In this document: piece after piece, positions 14,612-26,697 of the stretch
Numbering within the stretch: position 1 is the first letter of the stretch
Layout: every line of letters begins with the position of its first letter
Assembly (NCBI RefSeq): GCF_007655135.1
Contig: NC_045130.1
Span: forward strand, 18,915,363-18,979,362
Length of the DNA stretch: 64,000 nt
Direction of reading: 5' to 3'
Source of the DNA: Punica granatum
Lineage: Eukaryota > Streptophyta > Magnoliopsida > Myrtales > Lythraceae
The notes under the pieces: model-generated
Databases searched by the model: none
What the model was told of the DNA's origin: nothing
The model's input: only the letters and a program-made list of their open reading frames with translations
Position numbers and translations under genes: made by a program

Positions 14612-17600
14612 TGTGCGCACCCGAATTTCTTCTCGTCGGGGCACGTATGCGCGCGCCTAAATGCAACGCGGCTTGGGAGTGTCCACCTTCCCAGGGGACG
14701 CGCGACGGACGCACGTGAGAAGGAGTCGCCACTACCTGTTTACGACCCAAAAGTCGAGGGCCGGTGAGTCGCTCGGGTCTAGGGGTATGGGATACACCTA
14801 GTATGTTAAGGCAATGGTCTGTATGGAACCGAAAATTCCGAATTCGGGGGTTCTATTACGTGTGGGCCTATATCACACACGCCCTTTCGGTACTCTAGCT
14901 AATCTAGGCTTGCCATTTTAATTTAATTACCGCTTAATTAAGTTCCGCTCATCTTATGCGTTTTGACACCATAAATTAGAATAAACACTCTGACCGTCCA
15001 CTCTCCGACTGAGATTTTACATGAATATATGTATAATATAAAACCTTATATTGTTCTCTCAAATAAATAAAAGGCAAGCTATAATAACTAAATCCCGATC
15101 GGTTCGCATTCGGCCATGATGTCACTCATGCTCACCGTATAGTTTTGGAAAAGATCGAAAATTAAATTAAATGCGCACTCGGTGTATGGGGGTATTGGAC
15201 CCCGTGATCGACGGTTATGGGCGTTGGACCCAGTGTGAATCGAGTTCTAAAGGATCGGGCTCGATCCGCATAACAATCAAGTGCAAAAGATGTAACAAGC
15301 AAGTTTAAATAAACGAACAATGGGGGTTTCGTTATCGCCAAATTTACGTGAATTAACTGATTATTACTCGAGGTATCTTGGCATACAAATCCTACCTTAA
15401 AACAAGCAAAAAGGGGTGATGGATAGGGTATGTAGCATCCGGCATTATTTTAACGGACCCGACAGACGTGATGTCCATAGTCAAGTCTCGAATGTGTGGG
15501 TTGTTTTTAGATTATTCTGTATCGTGGCAATGTGGCTTTTACAGATTAAGAGTGTTTTCACCTAAAACCCAAAACCTAACCCTCTACTTGATTGTTTGCC
15601 CATGTTGATTATGCCGAGTTTGTGATTAATCCGTTTTCCCATGTTTTAACCCGTTCTAAACACAAATCTACACTAGAGTGACGGCAGGACAAGAACCGGT
15701 AATCATGCCCTTGAATCAGTAAATATGTGTGTGTATGAAAATCAAGATTACGTTGTACGTATCTCGGTGCTTTTGAAATTGTGAATTTTGAAAAGGGCAT
15801 GACTAACAGTTCTTGAATTATCGATGCGATTACAGATTATTAATCAGTTCGTACAATTTATTTAAAAGAGTCCAGTGATTTAATTTAGCCAAACTTAACG
15901 TCCCGATTACCCCGTATGTAGAATTTTATGTTAATTAGAAATTTTCCGAATGCTTTAGTTTACGGATTTCAAATCGTCGAGATAGCCATTAGTTGACCGC
16001 CCGATAAACTCTAATTTCCGACACGGTCACGTTGTATACATATAATTACAAAAATAAAATATTTAAATGGGGCACATACATTGTCGGTGGGTGATCCAAG
16101 TAGGAAAGGGTCGGATATTTTTGGAAAATGTCCAGGGGATTGAATAGAACGATTTTAAAAGAGCAGGACTGATTTGAAAATTCGGATGAAGTTTCGGGAC
16201 CGATTTGAAAATTCTAAAACAATTGGGGACTATGTAAAAATTACTGAAAATATCCCAGGACTTATTTGAAACGAATTTGAAAATCTGGACTGATCTGGAA
16301 ACAAAAAAAATGGCCCCAAGACTAAACTGAAACAGCTTGGAAAGTTCCTTGGGAGGCTTGAAAAATTCTGGGAATTCCAGGACTGATTGCAAAATAGTAA
16401 AATGACTGGGACTTGATTGAAAATAAATTTTGAAGTTCGGGGCAGATCTGAAAAAGGTGAAAAATGGCCCCGGGACTAAACTGAAACAACTTGGAAAGTT
16501 CTTTGGGATGCTTGAAAAATTCTGAAAAATCCAAGGACTGATTGGAAAATAGTAAAATGATCGGGACTTGATTGAAAATAATTTTTAGAGTTCGGGGCAG
16601 ATCTGAAAAAAAATAAAATGCATCCTCTGGACTGAAATGTGACAAAATGGAAAGTTCGTAAAATTGAGTTCGGAACAAATCCGATCACCCACACGACCCA
16701 AGAACACTCATCTTATTCAGGAAAGGAGCCCTAATCATGCCACTAAGTCGAGAATTTACCTAGTCCCGGTTCAAATCGGAAATATGGTTGTCGAACCGGC
16801 AGGAGGCGGTCTGCACAGTTCAGACCGGCTGGAAGGGTATTGGGCCGGCAAGCTGGGCCAGGCGCCGGAGAGCTGGGCCGAATGCGCGGAGACTGGGCTG
16901 CGAAAGGGAGCGTTGGGCCGCGAAAGAGAACTGCTGGGCCGGACTGGGCCGTGCGTCTGGATCCGCTTATTCCGGGTCGATTTCCGGGTGAGACTGAACA
17001 GGTCAGGCGACAAACTGGGTCGGGTCGTCTCGGATGGACTTGAACTGGGCCGAACGGGCTGGACCTGCGTAAACCGAAGGAAAATAGGCCGAGCCCGTGA
17101 GAGAGGGGATGAACGAAGAAGATGAAGACGGGCGGAGGGGAGGATTCCGGCCGCTGCGGACGGCGGTTCCCGCTTCTGGGTGTCGTGGCGACGACGTGAG
17201 AGGACGCGGGAGACGGCAGCAAGCACCGCCTGGGCTACGCCGTGCTCGGGATCGGCGTCACGGGAATCGACACGGCCGGAATCGAGGGGAAAAGTCGCGT
17301 TTTCCGGCGAGGGTTTCCGAAATCTCCGATCTCAAAATTCTCCGAAACGAGAGCCAATTCTTCGTTTCTTCCTGCTGGGTCGTGTTCCTATCCTCCCCCA
17401 ATCGTATTTCTGTCCATTTAAATTCGATTTCATCCCCTTTTCCGTTAAGATTTCGACCGATTTCTGGGGGAAATCGCGAATATCGCGATTTGGGGGAATT
17501 TGGGCCAATAGGGATCGCGGGCAGCCGGCGAACGCTGCCCGGCCCTGCCCGAATTTTTTTTTTTTTAAGGCCGGCGGTCATGGGCAGCCGGTCAACGCTG

Positions 17601-17724
17601 TCCGGCCTGCCCGGCCCTGCCCGAATCTTTTTTATTTTTTATATTTTTAGAAAAGGTAATAAATTGGAAAAATGACGATTTTGCCCCCCCCCGGAGCCTG
17701 ATTGACCGAAATTGGGTGCTGATA
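14612..17724 (-). repeat. 3' LTR of the giant element (minus orientation)
   Basis: Collinear copy of 33475-36518. Plus-strand start is TGTGCGCACCCGAATTTC and plus-strand end is TTGGGTGCTGATA. The outer end abuts the ACGTC duplication. Divergence from the other LTR is visible throughout, so this element is clearly older than the copia nested in it. Confidence 0.88.
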
Positions 17725-17771
17725 GCTTGCCCCTCTTTGGTTGCGTCCTCGGATAGAGGATGCAACCAAAG
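17725..17771 (-). other. Polypurine tract overlapping a strong hairpin
   Basis: Minus strand AAAGAGGGGCAAGC (17738-17725) abuts the 3' LTR and is the expected plus-strand primer. The hairpin 17735-17771 has stem CTTTGGTTGCGTCCTC against GAGGATGCAACCAAAG (15 of 16 pairs, loop GGATA) and starts inside the tract. Confidence 0.65.
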
Positions 17772-17879
17772 ACTATGAGAAACACCTCGTTTAGTCCTGG
17801 CGATCGTCTGGCCATTCTCCTTGTTTGTGCTAATATGCGGGCCTGTTGCAAAATAGTAAAAATCATAAATTAGTAAATG

Positions 17880-19455
17880 TGGACGCATACTTGAAAGACA
17901 TTAAGTGAGGACACGAAGTCCAAAAAGTAGTAAATGCGGACACGAAGTCCGGAGTGCAATGAGTACGGACACGAAGTCCGAAAAAAAGCAAGTACGGACA
18001 CGAAGTCCGAAAAATAATGAATGCGGACACGAAATCCGAAATGCAGTAAGTGCGGACACGAAGCCCAAAAGGCAGAAGATGCAGACACGTAGTCCGGAAT
18101 GCAGTGAATGCGAACACGAAGTCCGGAATGCAGTAAGTGCGATCACGAAATCCGAAAAACAGCAAGTGCGGACACGAAGTCCGAAAAACCGTGAATGCGG
18201 ACATGAAGTCCGAAATGCGGTAAGTGCGGACACAAAGTCCGAAGAACAGTGAATGCGGAAATGAAGTTCGAAAAGCAGTAAAAGATGACACGAAGTCTGG
18301 AATGCAGTAGACACGGACACGAAGTCCGGAATGCAATGAATGTGGACACGAAGTCCAGAATGCAGTAGATGCGGATGCGAAGTCCGAAATGCAGTAGATG
18401 CAGACATGAAGTCTGGAAAAAAAAAAGTAAATGAGGACACGAAGTCCGGAATGCAGTAGACACGGACACGAAGTCCAGAATGTAATGAATGTGGGCACGA
18501 AGTCCAAAATTCAATAGATGCGGATGCGAAGTCCAAATGCAGTGAATGTGGACACGAAGTCCGGAAAGCAGTAAATGAGGACACGAAGTCCGGAATGCAG
18601 TAGACACGGACACGAAGTCCGGAATGCAATGAATGTGGACACGAAGTCCGGAAAGCAATAAATGAGGACACGAAGTCCGGAATGCAGTAGACACGGACAC
18701 GAAGTCCGGAATGCAATGAATGTGGACACGAAGCCAAAATGCAATATATGCGGACACGAAGTCCGGAAAGTAGTAAATGAGGACACGAAGTCCGGAATGC
18801 AGTAGACACGGACACGAAGTCCGGAATGCAATGAATGTGGACACGAAGTCCAAAATGCAATAGATGCGGACGCGAAGTCCAAAATGCAATGAATGCGGAC
18901 ACGAAGTCCGGAAAGCAGTAAATAAGGACACGAAATCCGGAATGCAGTAGACACGGACACGAAGTCCGGAATGCAATGAATGTGGACACGAAGTCCAAAA
19001 TGCAATAGATGCGGACGCGAAGTCCGAAATGCAGTGAATGCGGACACGAAGTCCGGAAAGCAGTAAATGAGGACACAAAGTCCAGAATGCAGTAGACACG
19101 GACACGAAGTCCGGAATACAATGAATGTGGACACGAAGTCCAAAATGCAGTAGATGCGGACGCGAAGTCCGAAATGCAGTAGATGCGGATATGAAGTCCG
19201 GAAAATAAAGTAAATGAGGACACGAAGTCCGGAATGCAGTAGACACGGACACGAAGTCCGGAATGCAATGAATGTGGACACGAAGTCCAAAATGCAATAT
19301 ATGCGGACACAAAGTCCGGAAAGTAGTAAATGAGGACACGAAGTCCGGAATGCAGTAGACACGGACACGAAGTCCGGAAAGCAGTAAATAAGGACACGAA
19401 GTCCGGAATGCAGTAGACACGGACACGAAGTCCGGAATGCAATGAATGTGGACAC
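17880..19455. repeat. 29-bp minisatellite, left block (about 54 units)
   Basis: The consensus unit is GGACACGAAGTCCGGAATGC followed by nine variable bases such as AGTAGACAC or AATGAATGT; most units are exactly 29 bp. Each holds the small inverted repeat GGAC-ACGAA-GTCC. Units recur in a higher-order pattern of about five (about 145 bp). Because the minus-strand unit has no stop in any frame and 3 x 29 bp = 29 codons, long open frames of up to 513 codons arise in all three minus frames. These are repeat artefacts, not proteins. The block lies between ORF1 and the 3' LTR of the giant element, where Ogre-like elements often carry tandem repeats. Confidence 0.92.
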
Positions 19456-21131
19456 TGTTGGGAATTGGTGTATGCCCTAGAGGCAATCTATAATCAGTTT
19501 TGTAATATGATATCTATTTCATTATAAAACGAGGCATATCTGTTATTGTGTAGATTGCGCTAAATATGATTTTACACAATAATGTCCTTGGAATAGTAGG
19601 TTCAATAGGCATCAAGTGTGACTTGATTGTGAGATCCTATAATTACTGAACATTATTCCTAAATGTCCATAGTCAAAGTATTATCGTTAATTAGGACAAC
19701 GGTAATACGGTTAGACTAGTGTGAGTGTTGATTGATGACCAAATCTCATAGGTCATGGATATGGAGATATCAAATCACACCACATGTATACATTAAGAGT
19801 AATGTGTATTGGACTGACCCGCCATGAGATTGCTACATGGGTTGTTACGTGACTGTCATTAGCATATCTCAAAGTGACTATAGTGTAATGGTCCTTTGAC
19901 TTGAGGTCACCATGGATTCCTACGTGTAATGTCGTATATTTTGATACTGTCAAACGCCACCGTAACTGGTTGGTTATAAAGATAGTTATTGGGTATGCCA
20001 CAAAGCATGGAAAAGAATGTGAGTGACCAAGATAGGATTTGTCCCTCCTACGAAACGGGAGCGATATCTCACGGCCACTTGGTGGTTAAGTCTAAAAGTG
20101 TATGAATATCCAAATGAGTCGATATAATGATATCGAGCTCATTTGCTCTGATAGACTTACCCGGTAAATCAAGAAAGAGAGATATTAAGCCATACAAGGA
20201 TGTCATCGACCATGCCTTGGGCTCAATAGAGATATAGAGGACAATGGATTATATTACACGGTAATATAGGTCACGAGGTTCGTCGAGAAATTGACTTTCC
20301 GATTACTTGAGTAACAGTGATGCATTGCTAGATGCCGCTCACTGTTTGTAATATTAAAATAGAGATTTCGATATTACTATCAACGTAATTGGGAACCTAC
20401 AGGGTCACACACTACGACTAACTTGACGAGATATTTTGAAACAACAAAATTGTCTAATAAAGATTAGATGATTTATGGTGCGACCGATTAATCGGATATT
20501 TAATGAGATTAAATTTGCCGATTAATTAGACCCGATTTATTAGATTTAATGGTGTGCTAAGTGGTTATTTTTATGGAACCACTTGGAGCCAATTATAGAA
20601 AGAAACATGGGCCAATTGTATGATAACACTTAGCTATACACATGGACTAATTAAATGATGTCACCTAGACTTACACATGTCACTTGGAGCCTTGATTCTC
20701 CTTAATCCCACATCAGTGGGGCTTTGAATTTGTCTTCCCCATATTGCTTATAAAAGGGGCAGCATGCATGTTTAGATATAAGAGATATATATACATGTAT
20801 ATGGGTGTACGTGTATAAGTGTAAGGAAATTCAAGTTGAATTGTTCAATTTGAATTAATCCTACTAGTCTAATAAATTTCGGGTGTCGCATCGGGGTGTT
20901 TCTTTCGAGTATTGGTCGCTAGCACCGCCGATCTCGAAAACTCGTCGACAAAGTCGGTGTGGATACCAGTAGAGGCGTCACGCGTGGGACGCTCGGTCGA
21001 CAACTTTAAATATTCCAGGTACGCTTTTATTTACTCTTACTCTTCTAGTAGGTCTTGGAATTAGTTTCACGGGTAAGAAATTTTGAATTTCTGTTCCTTT
21101 TTACGCTTCCGTTAGCCCCGTGGAACTAGCA
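19456..21131 (+). repeat. Copia 5' LTR (complete)
   Basis: Bounded by minisatellite on the left and the primer site on the right. Promoter TATA box TATAAAAG at 20749-20756 (LTR offset about 1294), so R/U5 lie in the last 350 bp. Confidence 0.9.
20749..20756 (+). promoter_or_regulatory. LTR TATA box
   Basis: TATAAAAG at a typical position in the 3' third of the LTR. The truncated 3' LTR ends before the equivalent site. Confidence 0.65.
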
Positions 21132-21132
21132 A

Positions 21133-21146
21133 TTGGTATCAAAGCC
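21133..21146 (+). other. Copia primer-binding site
   Basis: TTGGTATCAAAGCC directly after the LTR end; the plant initiator tRNA-Met complement is TGGTATCAGAGC, one mismatch in this span. Confidence 0.8.
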
Positions 21147-21832
21147 TAGCTAGTTAGAATCTGAGTAGATAATAGCATAAAATATGATTTTATGCTTGGT
21201 ACTGGTATGATTATGTTTGATATTTGCGGTGCATGACTGTTAGACATGGACTATGTCCTAGTTGTGTTAGTATAATAGTTATGCGTTTGGACTATTATGT
21301 AATTGTTACATAATAGTGTATGGTGAGATCGATTAAATGTTAATCAAATCCCTCAAAATATTAAGTCCATATCCTTCCACCGTGTAACGCTCGTCAAGAC
21401 CAAGATCGATGAGTGTGTAGACCTTACCTTCGCAGGATGCCCTTATCTATCCTAGTAAGACGTTGTGTTTACCAGTGGGTCGGACTTAACTGAGCAAGCC
21501 TAATAGGATTAGGAGTTCAGAGGCATGTAGTTGGGCATCGATCTATAAGATAGATTTGAATAAGGAATTATTCACTCAACTAATCAAGAGTTGCATGTGA
21601 TGCAATTGGGAAAGTGAGTTCCCTACCTAAATAGCCAGTTCTGGGTGAATCAGCCCTCGCTGACTCAGAGCTTGGTGAGATATGGATCTTGAGCTACTAT
21701 GAGAATGATATTCTCTGAATCAATGTTGAGGGTCATTGATTTGATATAAATAGTGGGAGCAATATTTATAAAGTCCTCATTAAATATTGATGTGTCATAA
21801 TACTTATTTTGTATATTTCTATGGTAGTTACC

Positions 21833-24800
21833 ATGGCAGGGAGCACTTCTAGTACTTTCTGTTTGCGATCCGTCCTGGATAAGGACAAACTGTCAGGGAA
21901 TAATTTCCTTGGTTGGTATCGAAACTTGAGAATTGTTCTCACCCAAGAAAAGAAACTATATGTCTTAGAGCAACCTCTTCTTGCGCCACCACCTGACGAT
22001 GCCCCCCAAGCTGAGAAAGATGCTTATAGTAAGCATCATGATGATGCCGTAAACGTCGGATGTCTCATGTTAGTCACCATGGACTCGGAGCTTCAGAAGC
22101 AACATGAGAACATGAAGGCGTACGATATGATCGTGCATCTCAGGCAGCTCTATCAAGAGCAGGCCCGACATGAGAGATTCGAGATCTCTAAAGCACTTTT
22201 TCAGGCAAGGTTGACTGAGGGTAGCCCGGTGGGTCTTCATGTACTCAAGATGATTGGGTACGTCGAGACTCTGGGAAGACTGGGATTTCCTCTGGGTCAA
22301 GAGTTGGCCACAGATTTAGTCCTACAGTCGCTGCCCAGCAGTTATAGTCAGTTCATCATGAGCTATAATATGAATGACTACAATAAACCATTGCCTGAAC
22401 TGCTTAACATGTTGAGAACAGCTGAGCATGATATCAGTAAGGGGACGTCTGTTCTAATGGTCCAGGGGACCAAAAGAAAGGGCAAGGGCAAGAGTAAAGG
22501 CCAGAGGGCTAAAGGTGCATCCAAGTATGACTTGGGTGCGTTGAAGCCTAAAGCCAAGGTGGCAAAGAATGATTACTGCTTCCATTGTGGCAACACTGGA
22601 CATTGGAAGCGGAATTGTAAGGTATACCTAGAGGAGTTGAAGAAGAAGAAGGGAAGTGAGACTTCTACTTCAGGTATCCATGTTATAGAGATCAATGTAT
22701 CTACTACTTCTACATCTTGGGTATTAGATACCGGGTGTGGTGCTCATATTTGTGGAAATATGCAGGACCTAAAGAACAGTAGATCGTTGGCAAAGGGCGA
22801 GGTGGACCTACGAGTTGGAAATGGAGCAAGAGTTGCTACATTAACTGTAGGGACTTATCACTTAGTTTTGCCTACTGGGCTAGTATTAGATCTTAACGAC
22901 TGTTATTATGTACCTGCTATTAGTAGAAACATAATATCTGTTTCTTGTTTGGACAAGAAGGGATTTTGTTTCACTATCAAGAACAAGTGTTGTTCTATGT
23001 ACATGAATGATGTATATTATGGCAGTGCACATTTAAGTAATGGTCTGTATGTTCTTGATCTAGATACGCCTATTTATAATGTGGAAACCAAACGGCTCAA
23101 ATCTAATGATTCGAACCCGACTTACCTCTGGCATTGTCGTTTAGGCCATATTAGCGAGAATCGCATCTCTAGACTCCATAAGGATGGATTACTGGACTCG
23201 TTTGATTTAGAATCGATCGAGACATGCGAACCTTGCTTAATGGGGAAAATGACTAAGGCCCCTTTTACCGGAAAAGGTGAGCGAGCTAGTGATCATCTGG
23301 CTCTCATACATACTGATGTATGTGGACCAGTGAACAAGCTTGCTAGAGGTGGGTATCTCTACTTCATTACATTTACTGATGATTTCAGTAGATTTGGATA
23401 TGTGTATTTGATGAAACACAAATCTGAATCCTTTGAAAAGTTCAAAGAATTTAAGAATGAAGTGGAGAATCAGTTGGGTAAGAGCATTAAAGTTCTTCGA
23501 TCAGATCGAGGAGGTGAATATTTGAGCTATGAGTTTGCTGACTATCTTAAACAGTGTGGGATTTTATCTCAACTGACTCCACCTGGAACACCACAGTGGA
23601 ATGGTGTAGCTGAGAGGAGGAATCGAACTTTATTAGATATGGTTCGATCTTTGATGAGTCATGCAAACTTACCTGACTCCTTCTGGGGATATGCTCTACA
23701 GACAGCTGCTCTCATATTAAACAATGCTCCGTCGAAATCAGTTGAAAGGACACCATATGAGATGTGGTATGGGAAGCGTCCCAAGATGTCTTTTCTAAAA
23801 ATATGGGGTTGCGAAGCTTATGTGAAGAGATTGTCTTCGGATAAGCTTGGCCCTAAATCGGACAAATGTTACTTTGTGGGGTATCCTAAGGAAACTCGAG
23901 GATACTATTTCTATAATCCCATCGAGGGCAAAGTGTTTGTCGCTCGAACTGCGGTATTCCTTGAGAAAGAGTTTCTCTTCAAAGGAACTAGTGGGAGGAA
24001 ATTAGAACTTGGGGAAGTTCTACCACAAAATGACATTGACCAATCGACGGGCGATGTTGCAGAACAAGTACCACAAGTTGTTGTGGCACAATCTTCTACA
24101 CAGGTGACACGGGAGCCTCGTTGGTCTAGTAGGATACGTCATGAGCCCGAGAGATATGGATTTCTCGTGACTCAAGACAATGACGTATTGCTCATAGATA
24201 ATGATGAGCCTACAACCTATGCGGAAGCCGTAATAGGCCCTGACTCTGAGAAATGGCTGGAGGCCATGAGATCTGAGATGGAGTCCATGTACACTAACCA
24301 AGTATGGACTTTGGTTGATCCACCTGAATGGGCAAAACCCATTGGGTGTAAGTGGGTCTTCAAGAAGAAGACTGATATGGACGGTAATGTGATTACCTTT
24401 AAGGGCCGACTTGTGGCAAAAGGTTTCAAACAAGTTCATGGTGTTAACTATGACGAAACTTTTTCCCCGGTGGCTATGCTTAAATCCATAAGGATCTTGC
24501 TTGCAATTGCAGCTTATTATGATTATGAGATCTGGCAAATGGATGTCAAAACTGCTTTCCTGAACGGGAAGCTCCTCGAGGATGTGTATATGACACAACC
24601 TGAGGGTTTTGTCGATCCACATAGTGCCGGAAAGGTTTGTAAGCTACAACGGTCTATTTATGGGCTGAAGCAAGCTTCCAGGAGCTGGAATCTTCGTTTT
24701 GATGATGCAATCAAAGAGTTTGGTTTCATTAAGAATGAAGATGAACCCTGTGTTTACAAGAAGGTTAGTGGGAGCGTAGTGATCTTCTTGGTGTTGTATG

Positions 24801-25786
24801 TAGACGACATACTTCTGATCGGAAATGACATTCCTTCCTTACAGTCTGTGAAGACTTGGTTGGGAAGGTGTTTCTCTATGAAGGACTTAGGCGAAGCTAC
24901 CTATGTGCTAGGTATCAAGATCTATAGAGATAGATCCAGGAGACTGCTTGGCCTAAGTCAGAGTGCATACATAGATAAAGTGCTTCGGCGTTTTAGCATG
25001 CATGATTCTAAGAAAGGGTCGCTGCCTATGTTACATGGCATAAGCCTTTCGAAGGCTCAGAGTCCTTCTACTCGAGAGGAGAGGGACCGCATGAATAGGA
25101 TTCCATATGCGTCAGCTATTGGATCCATCATGTATGCTATGTTATGCACTCGATCAGATGTCTCGTATGCTTTGAGTATGACGAGTCGATACCAATCAGA
25201 TCCAGGTGAAAGACACTGGATTGCAGTAAAGAACATCCTTAAGTACTTACGAAGGACTAAGGAGATGTTTTTGGTATATGGAGGCGAAGAAGAGCTCGTT
25301 GTAAGAGGTTACACCGATGCTAGCTTCCAGACCGATAAGGACGACAGTAGATCGCAGTCAGGGTATGTGTTCTGCCTGAATGGAGGTGCTGTGAGTTGGA
25401 AGAGTTCCAAACAGGAGACAGTAGCCGATTCTACCACAGAGGCCGAGTATATTGCTGCCTCTAACGCTGCAAAAGAGGCCGTTTGGATCAAGAAGTTCGT
25501 GACAGAACTTGTTGTGGTTCCTAGCATCGCAGACCCAGTGGATCTCTATTGTGACAACAATGGAGCCATTGCGCAAGCTAAGGAACCCAGGTCTCACCAG
25601 CGATCCAAACATATACTCAGGCGCTTCCATCTCATTCGCGAGATCATCGACAGAGGAGATGTGAAGATATGCAGAATACCAACAGATGAGAATCTCGCAG
25701 ATCCACTTACGAAGCCTCTTGTGCAGCGCAAGCACGAGGCTCACACTAGATCTATTGGCATAAGACATGTGCCAGATTGGCTCTAG
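21833..25786 (+). CDS. Ty1/copia Gag-Pol polyprotein, intact (about 1317 aa)
   Basis: One uninterrupted frame. I chose ATG at 21833 (context ACCATGG, MAGSTSSTF); an in-frame ATG at 21821 is the alternative. Domains in order: UBN2-type Gag (about 15-230), a basic stretch, zinc knuckle CFHCGNTGHWKRNC (about 249-262) and protease WVLDTGCGAH (active Asp about 299). Next are the integrase HHCC region (HCRLGHI..CEPC, from about 434) and integrase core with HTDVCGP, RSDRGGEY and GVAERRNRT, giving a D,D(35)E triad. Reverse transcriptase follows (MDVKTAFLNG..; LYVDDILL at about 989) and RNase H (YTDASFQ, TEAEYIAA). These enzymes copy the element's RNA and insert the cDNA. All catalytic motifs look intact, unlike every other TE protein in the window. 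Confidence 0.95.
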   Translation: MAGSTSSTFCLRSVLDKDKLSGNNFLGWYRNLRIVLTQEKKLYVLEQPLLAPPPDDAPQAEKDAYSKHHDDAVNVGCLMLVTMDSELQKQHENMKAYDMIVHLRQLYQEQARHERFEISKALFQARLTEGSPVGLHVLKMIGYVETLGRLGFPLGQELATDLVLQSLPSSYSQFIMSYNMNDYNKPLPELLNMLRTAEHDISKGTSVLMVQGTKRKGKGKSKGQRAKGASKYDLGALKPKAKVAKNDYCFHCGNTGHWKRNCKVYLEELKKKKGSETSTSGIHVIEINVSTTSTSWVLDTGCGAHICGNMQDLKNSRSLAKGEVDLRVGNGARVATLTVGTYHLVLPTGLVLDLNDCYYVPAISRNIISVSCLDKKGFCFTIKNKCCSMYMNDVYYGSAHLSNGLYVLDLDTPIYNVETKRLKSNDSNPTYLWHCRLGHISENRISRLHKDGLLDSFDLESIETCEPCLMGKMTKAPFTGKGERASDHLALIHTDVCGPVNKLARGGYLYFITFTDDFSRFGYVYLMKHKSESFEKFKEFKNEVENQLGKSIKVLRSDRGGEYLSYEFADYLKQCGILSQLTPPGTPQWNGVAERRNRTLLDMVRSLMSHANLPDSFWGYALQTAALILNNAPSKSVERTPYEMWYGKRPKMSFLKIWGCEAYVKRLSSDKLGPKSDKCYFVGYPKETRGYYFYNPIEGKVFVARTAVFLEKEFLFKGTSGRKLELGEVLPQNDIDQSTGDVAEQVPQVVVAQSSTQVTREPRWSSRIRHEPERYGFLVTQDNDVLLIDNDEPTTYAEAVIGPDSEKWLEAMRSEMESMYTNQVWTLVDPPEWAKPIGCKWVFKKKTDMDGNVITFKGRLVAKGFKQVHGVNYDETFSPVAMLKSIRILLAIAAYYDYEIWQMDVKTAFLNGKLLEDVYMTQPEGFVDPHSAGKVCKLQRSIYGLKQASRSWNLRFDDAIKEFGFIKNEDEPCVYKKVSGSVVIFLVLYVDDILLIGNDIPSLQSVKTWLGRCFSMKDLGEATYVLGIKIYRDRSRRLLGLSQSAYIDKVLRRFSMHDSKKGSLPMLHGISLSKAQSPSTREERDRMNRIPYASAIGSIMYAMLCTRSDVSYALSMTSRYQSDPGERHWIAVKNILKYLRRTKEMFLVYGGEEELVVRGYTDASFQTDKDDSRSQSGYVFCLNGGAVSWKSSKQETVADSTTEAEYIAASNAAKEAVWIKKFVTELVVVPSIADPVDLYCDNNGAIAQAKEPRSHQRSKHILRRFHLIREIIDRGDVKICRIPTDENLADPLTKPLVQRKHEAHTRSIGIRHVPDWL

Positions 25787-25800
25787 TGCAAGTGGGAGAT

Positions 25801-26697
25801 TGTTGGGAATTGGTGTATGCCCTAGAGGCAATCTATAATCAGTTTTGTAATATGATATCTATTTCATTATAAAACGAGGCATATCTGTTATTGTGTAGAT
25901 TGCGCTAAATATGATTTTACACAATAATGTCCTTGGAATAGTAGGTTCAATAGGCATCAAGTGTGACTTGATTGTGAGATCCTATAATTACTGAACATTA
26001 TTCCTAAATGTCCATAGTCAAAGTATTATCGTTAATTAGGACAACGGTAATACGGTTAGACTAGTGTGAGTGTTGATTGATGACCAAATCTCATAGGTCA
26101 TGGATATGGAGATATCAAATCACACCACATGTATACATTAAGAGTAATGTGTATTGGACTGACCCGCCATGAGATTGCTACATGGGTTGTTACGTGACTG
26201 TCATTAGCATATCTCAAAGTGACTATAGTGTAATGGTCCTTTGACTTGAGGTCACCATGGATTCCTACGTGTAATGTCGTATATTTTGATACTGTCAAAC
26301 GCCACCGTAACTGGTTGGTTATAAAGATAGTTATTGGGTATGCCACAAAGCATGGAAAAGAATGTGAGTGACCAAGATAGGATTTGTCCCTCCTACGAAA
26401 CGGGAGCGATATCTCACGGCCACTTGGTGGTTAAGTCTAAAAGTGTATGCATACCCAAATGAGTCGATATAATGATATCGAGCTCATTTGCTCTGATAGA
26501 CTTACCCGGTAAATCAAGAAAGAGAGATATTAAGCCATACAAGGATGTCATCGACCATGCCTTGGGCTCAATAGAGATATAGAGGACAATGGATTATATT
26601 ACACGGTAATATAGGTCACGAGGTTCGTCGAGAAATTGACTTTCCGATTACTTGAGTAACAGTGATGCATTGCTAGATGCCGCTCACTGTTTGTAAT
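25801..26697 (+). repeat. Copia 3' LTR, truncated to 897 bp
   Basis: Identical to LTR positions 1-897 except for two bases at 26450-26454. Ends at ...CACTGTTTGTAAT and passes without a gap into CCAAAATGCAATAGATGCGG of the minisatellite. The TATA/R/U5 part and the terminal CA are missing. Confidence 0.92.

Larger units (their letters stand above)
19456..26697 (+). mobile_element. Young Ty1/copia element (Angela/Tork-like) nested in the minisatellite
   Basis: 5' LTR 19456-21131 (TGTTGGGAATTGG...ACTAGCA, 1676 bp), primer site TTGGTATCAAAGCC from 21133 (near-complementary to initiator tRNA-Met), leader, intact polyprotein 21833-25786, polypurine tract at about 25789-25800 (AAGTGGGAGAT) and 3' LTR 25801-26697. 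The start TGTTGG..ATGCCCTAGAGGCAAT resembles Angela/BARE-type LTRs. The 3' LTR stops at its position 897 and is fused to minisatellite sequence. Over those 897 bp I find only two differences from the 5' LTR, so the insertion is very recent. No right-hand target duplication exists because of the truncation. Confidence 0.93.

Noticed and set aside
16664..17675. Arg/Pro-rich open frames on both strands (and their copies at 35605-36449)
   Set aside because: They sit in the GC-rich part of the giant LTR, occur in both LTR copies with frame-breaking differences, and match no family I recognise.
17880..19455. A CRISPR-like array reading of the 29-bp repeats
   Set aside because: Repeats are contiguous without unique spacers, and the context is a plant retrotransposon.
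17901..19486. Open frames of 513, 447 and 314 codons on the minus strand
   Set aside because: They arise from a 29-bp tandem repeat that has no stop in any minus frame; the 'proteins' are cyclic permutations of one another.
19753..20001. An 82-codon minus-strand frame repeated at 26098-26346
   Set aside because: It lies inside the copia LTR, on the opposite strand, and is repeated only because the LTR is.
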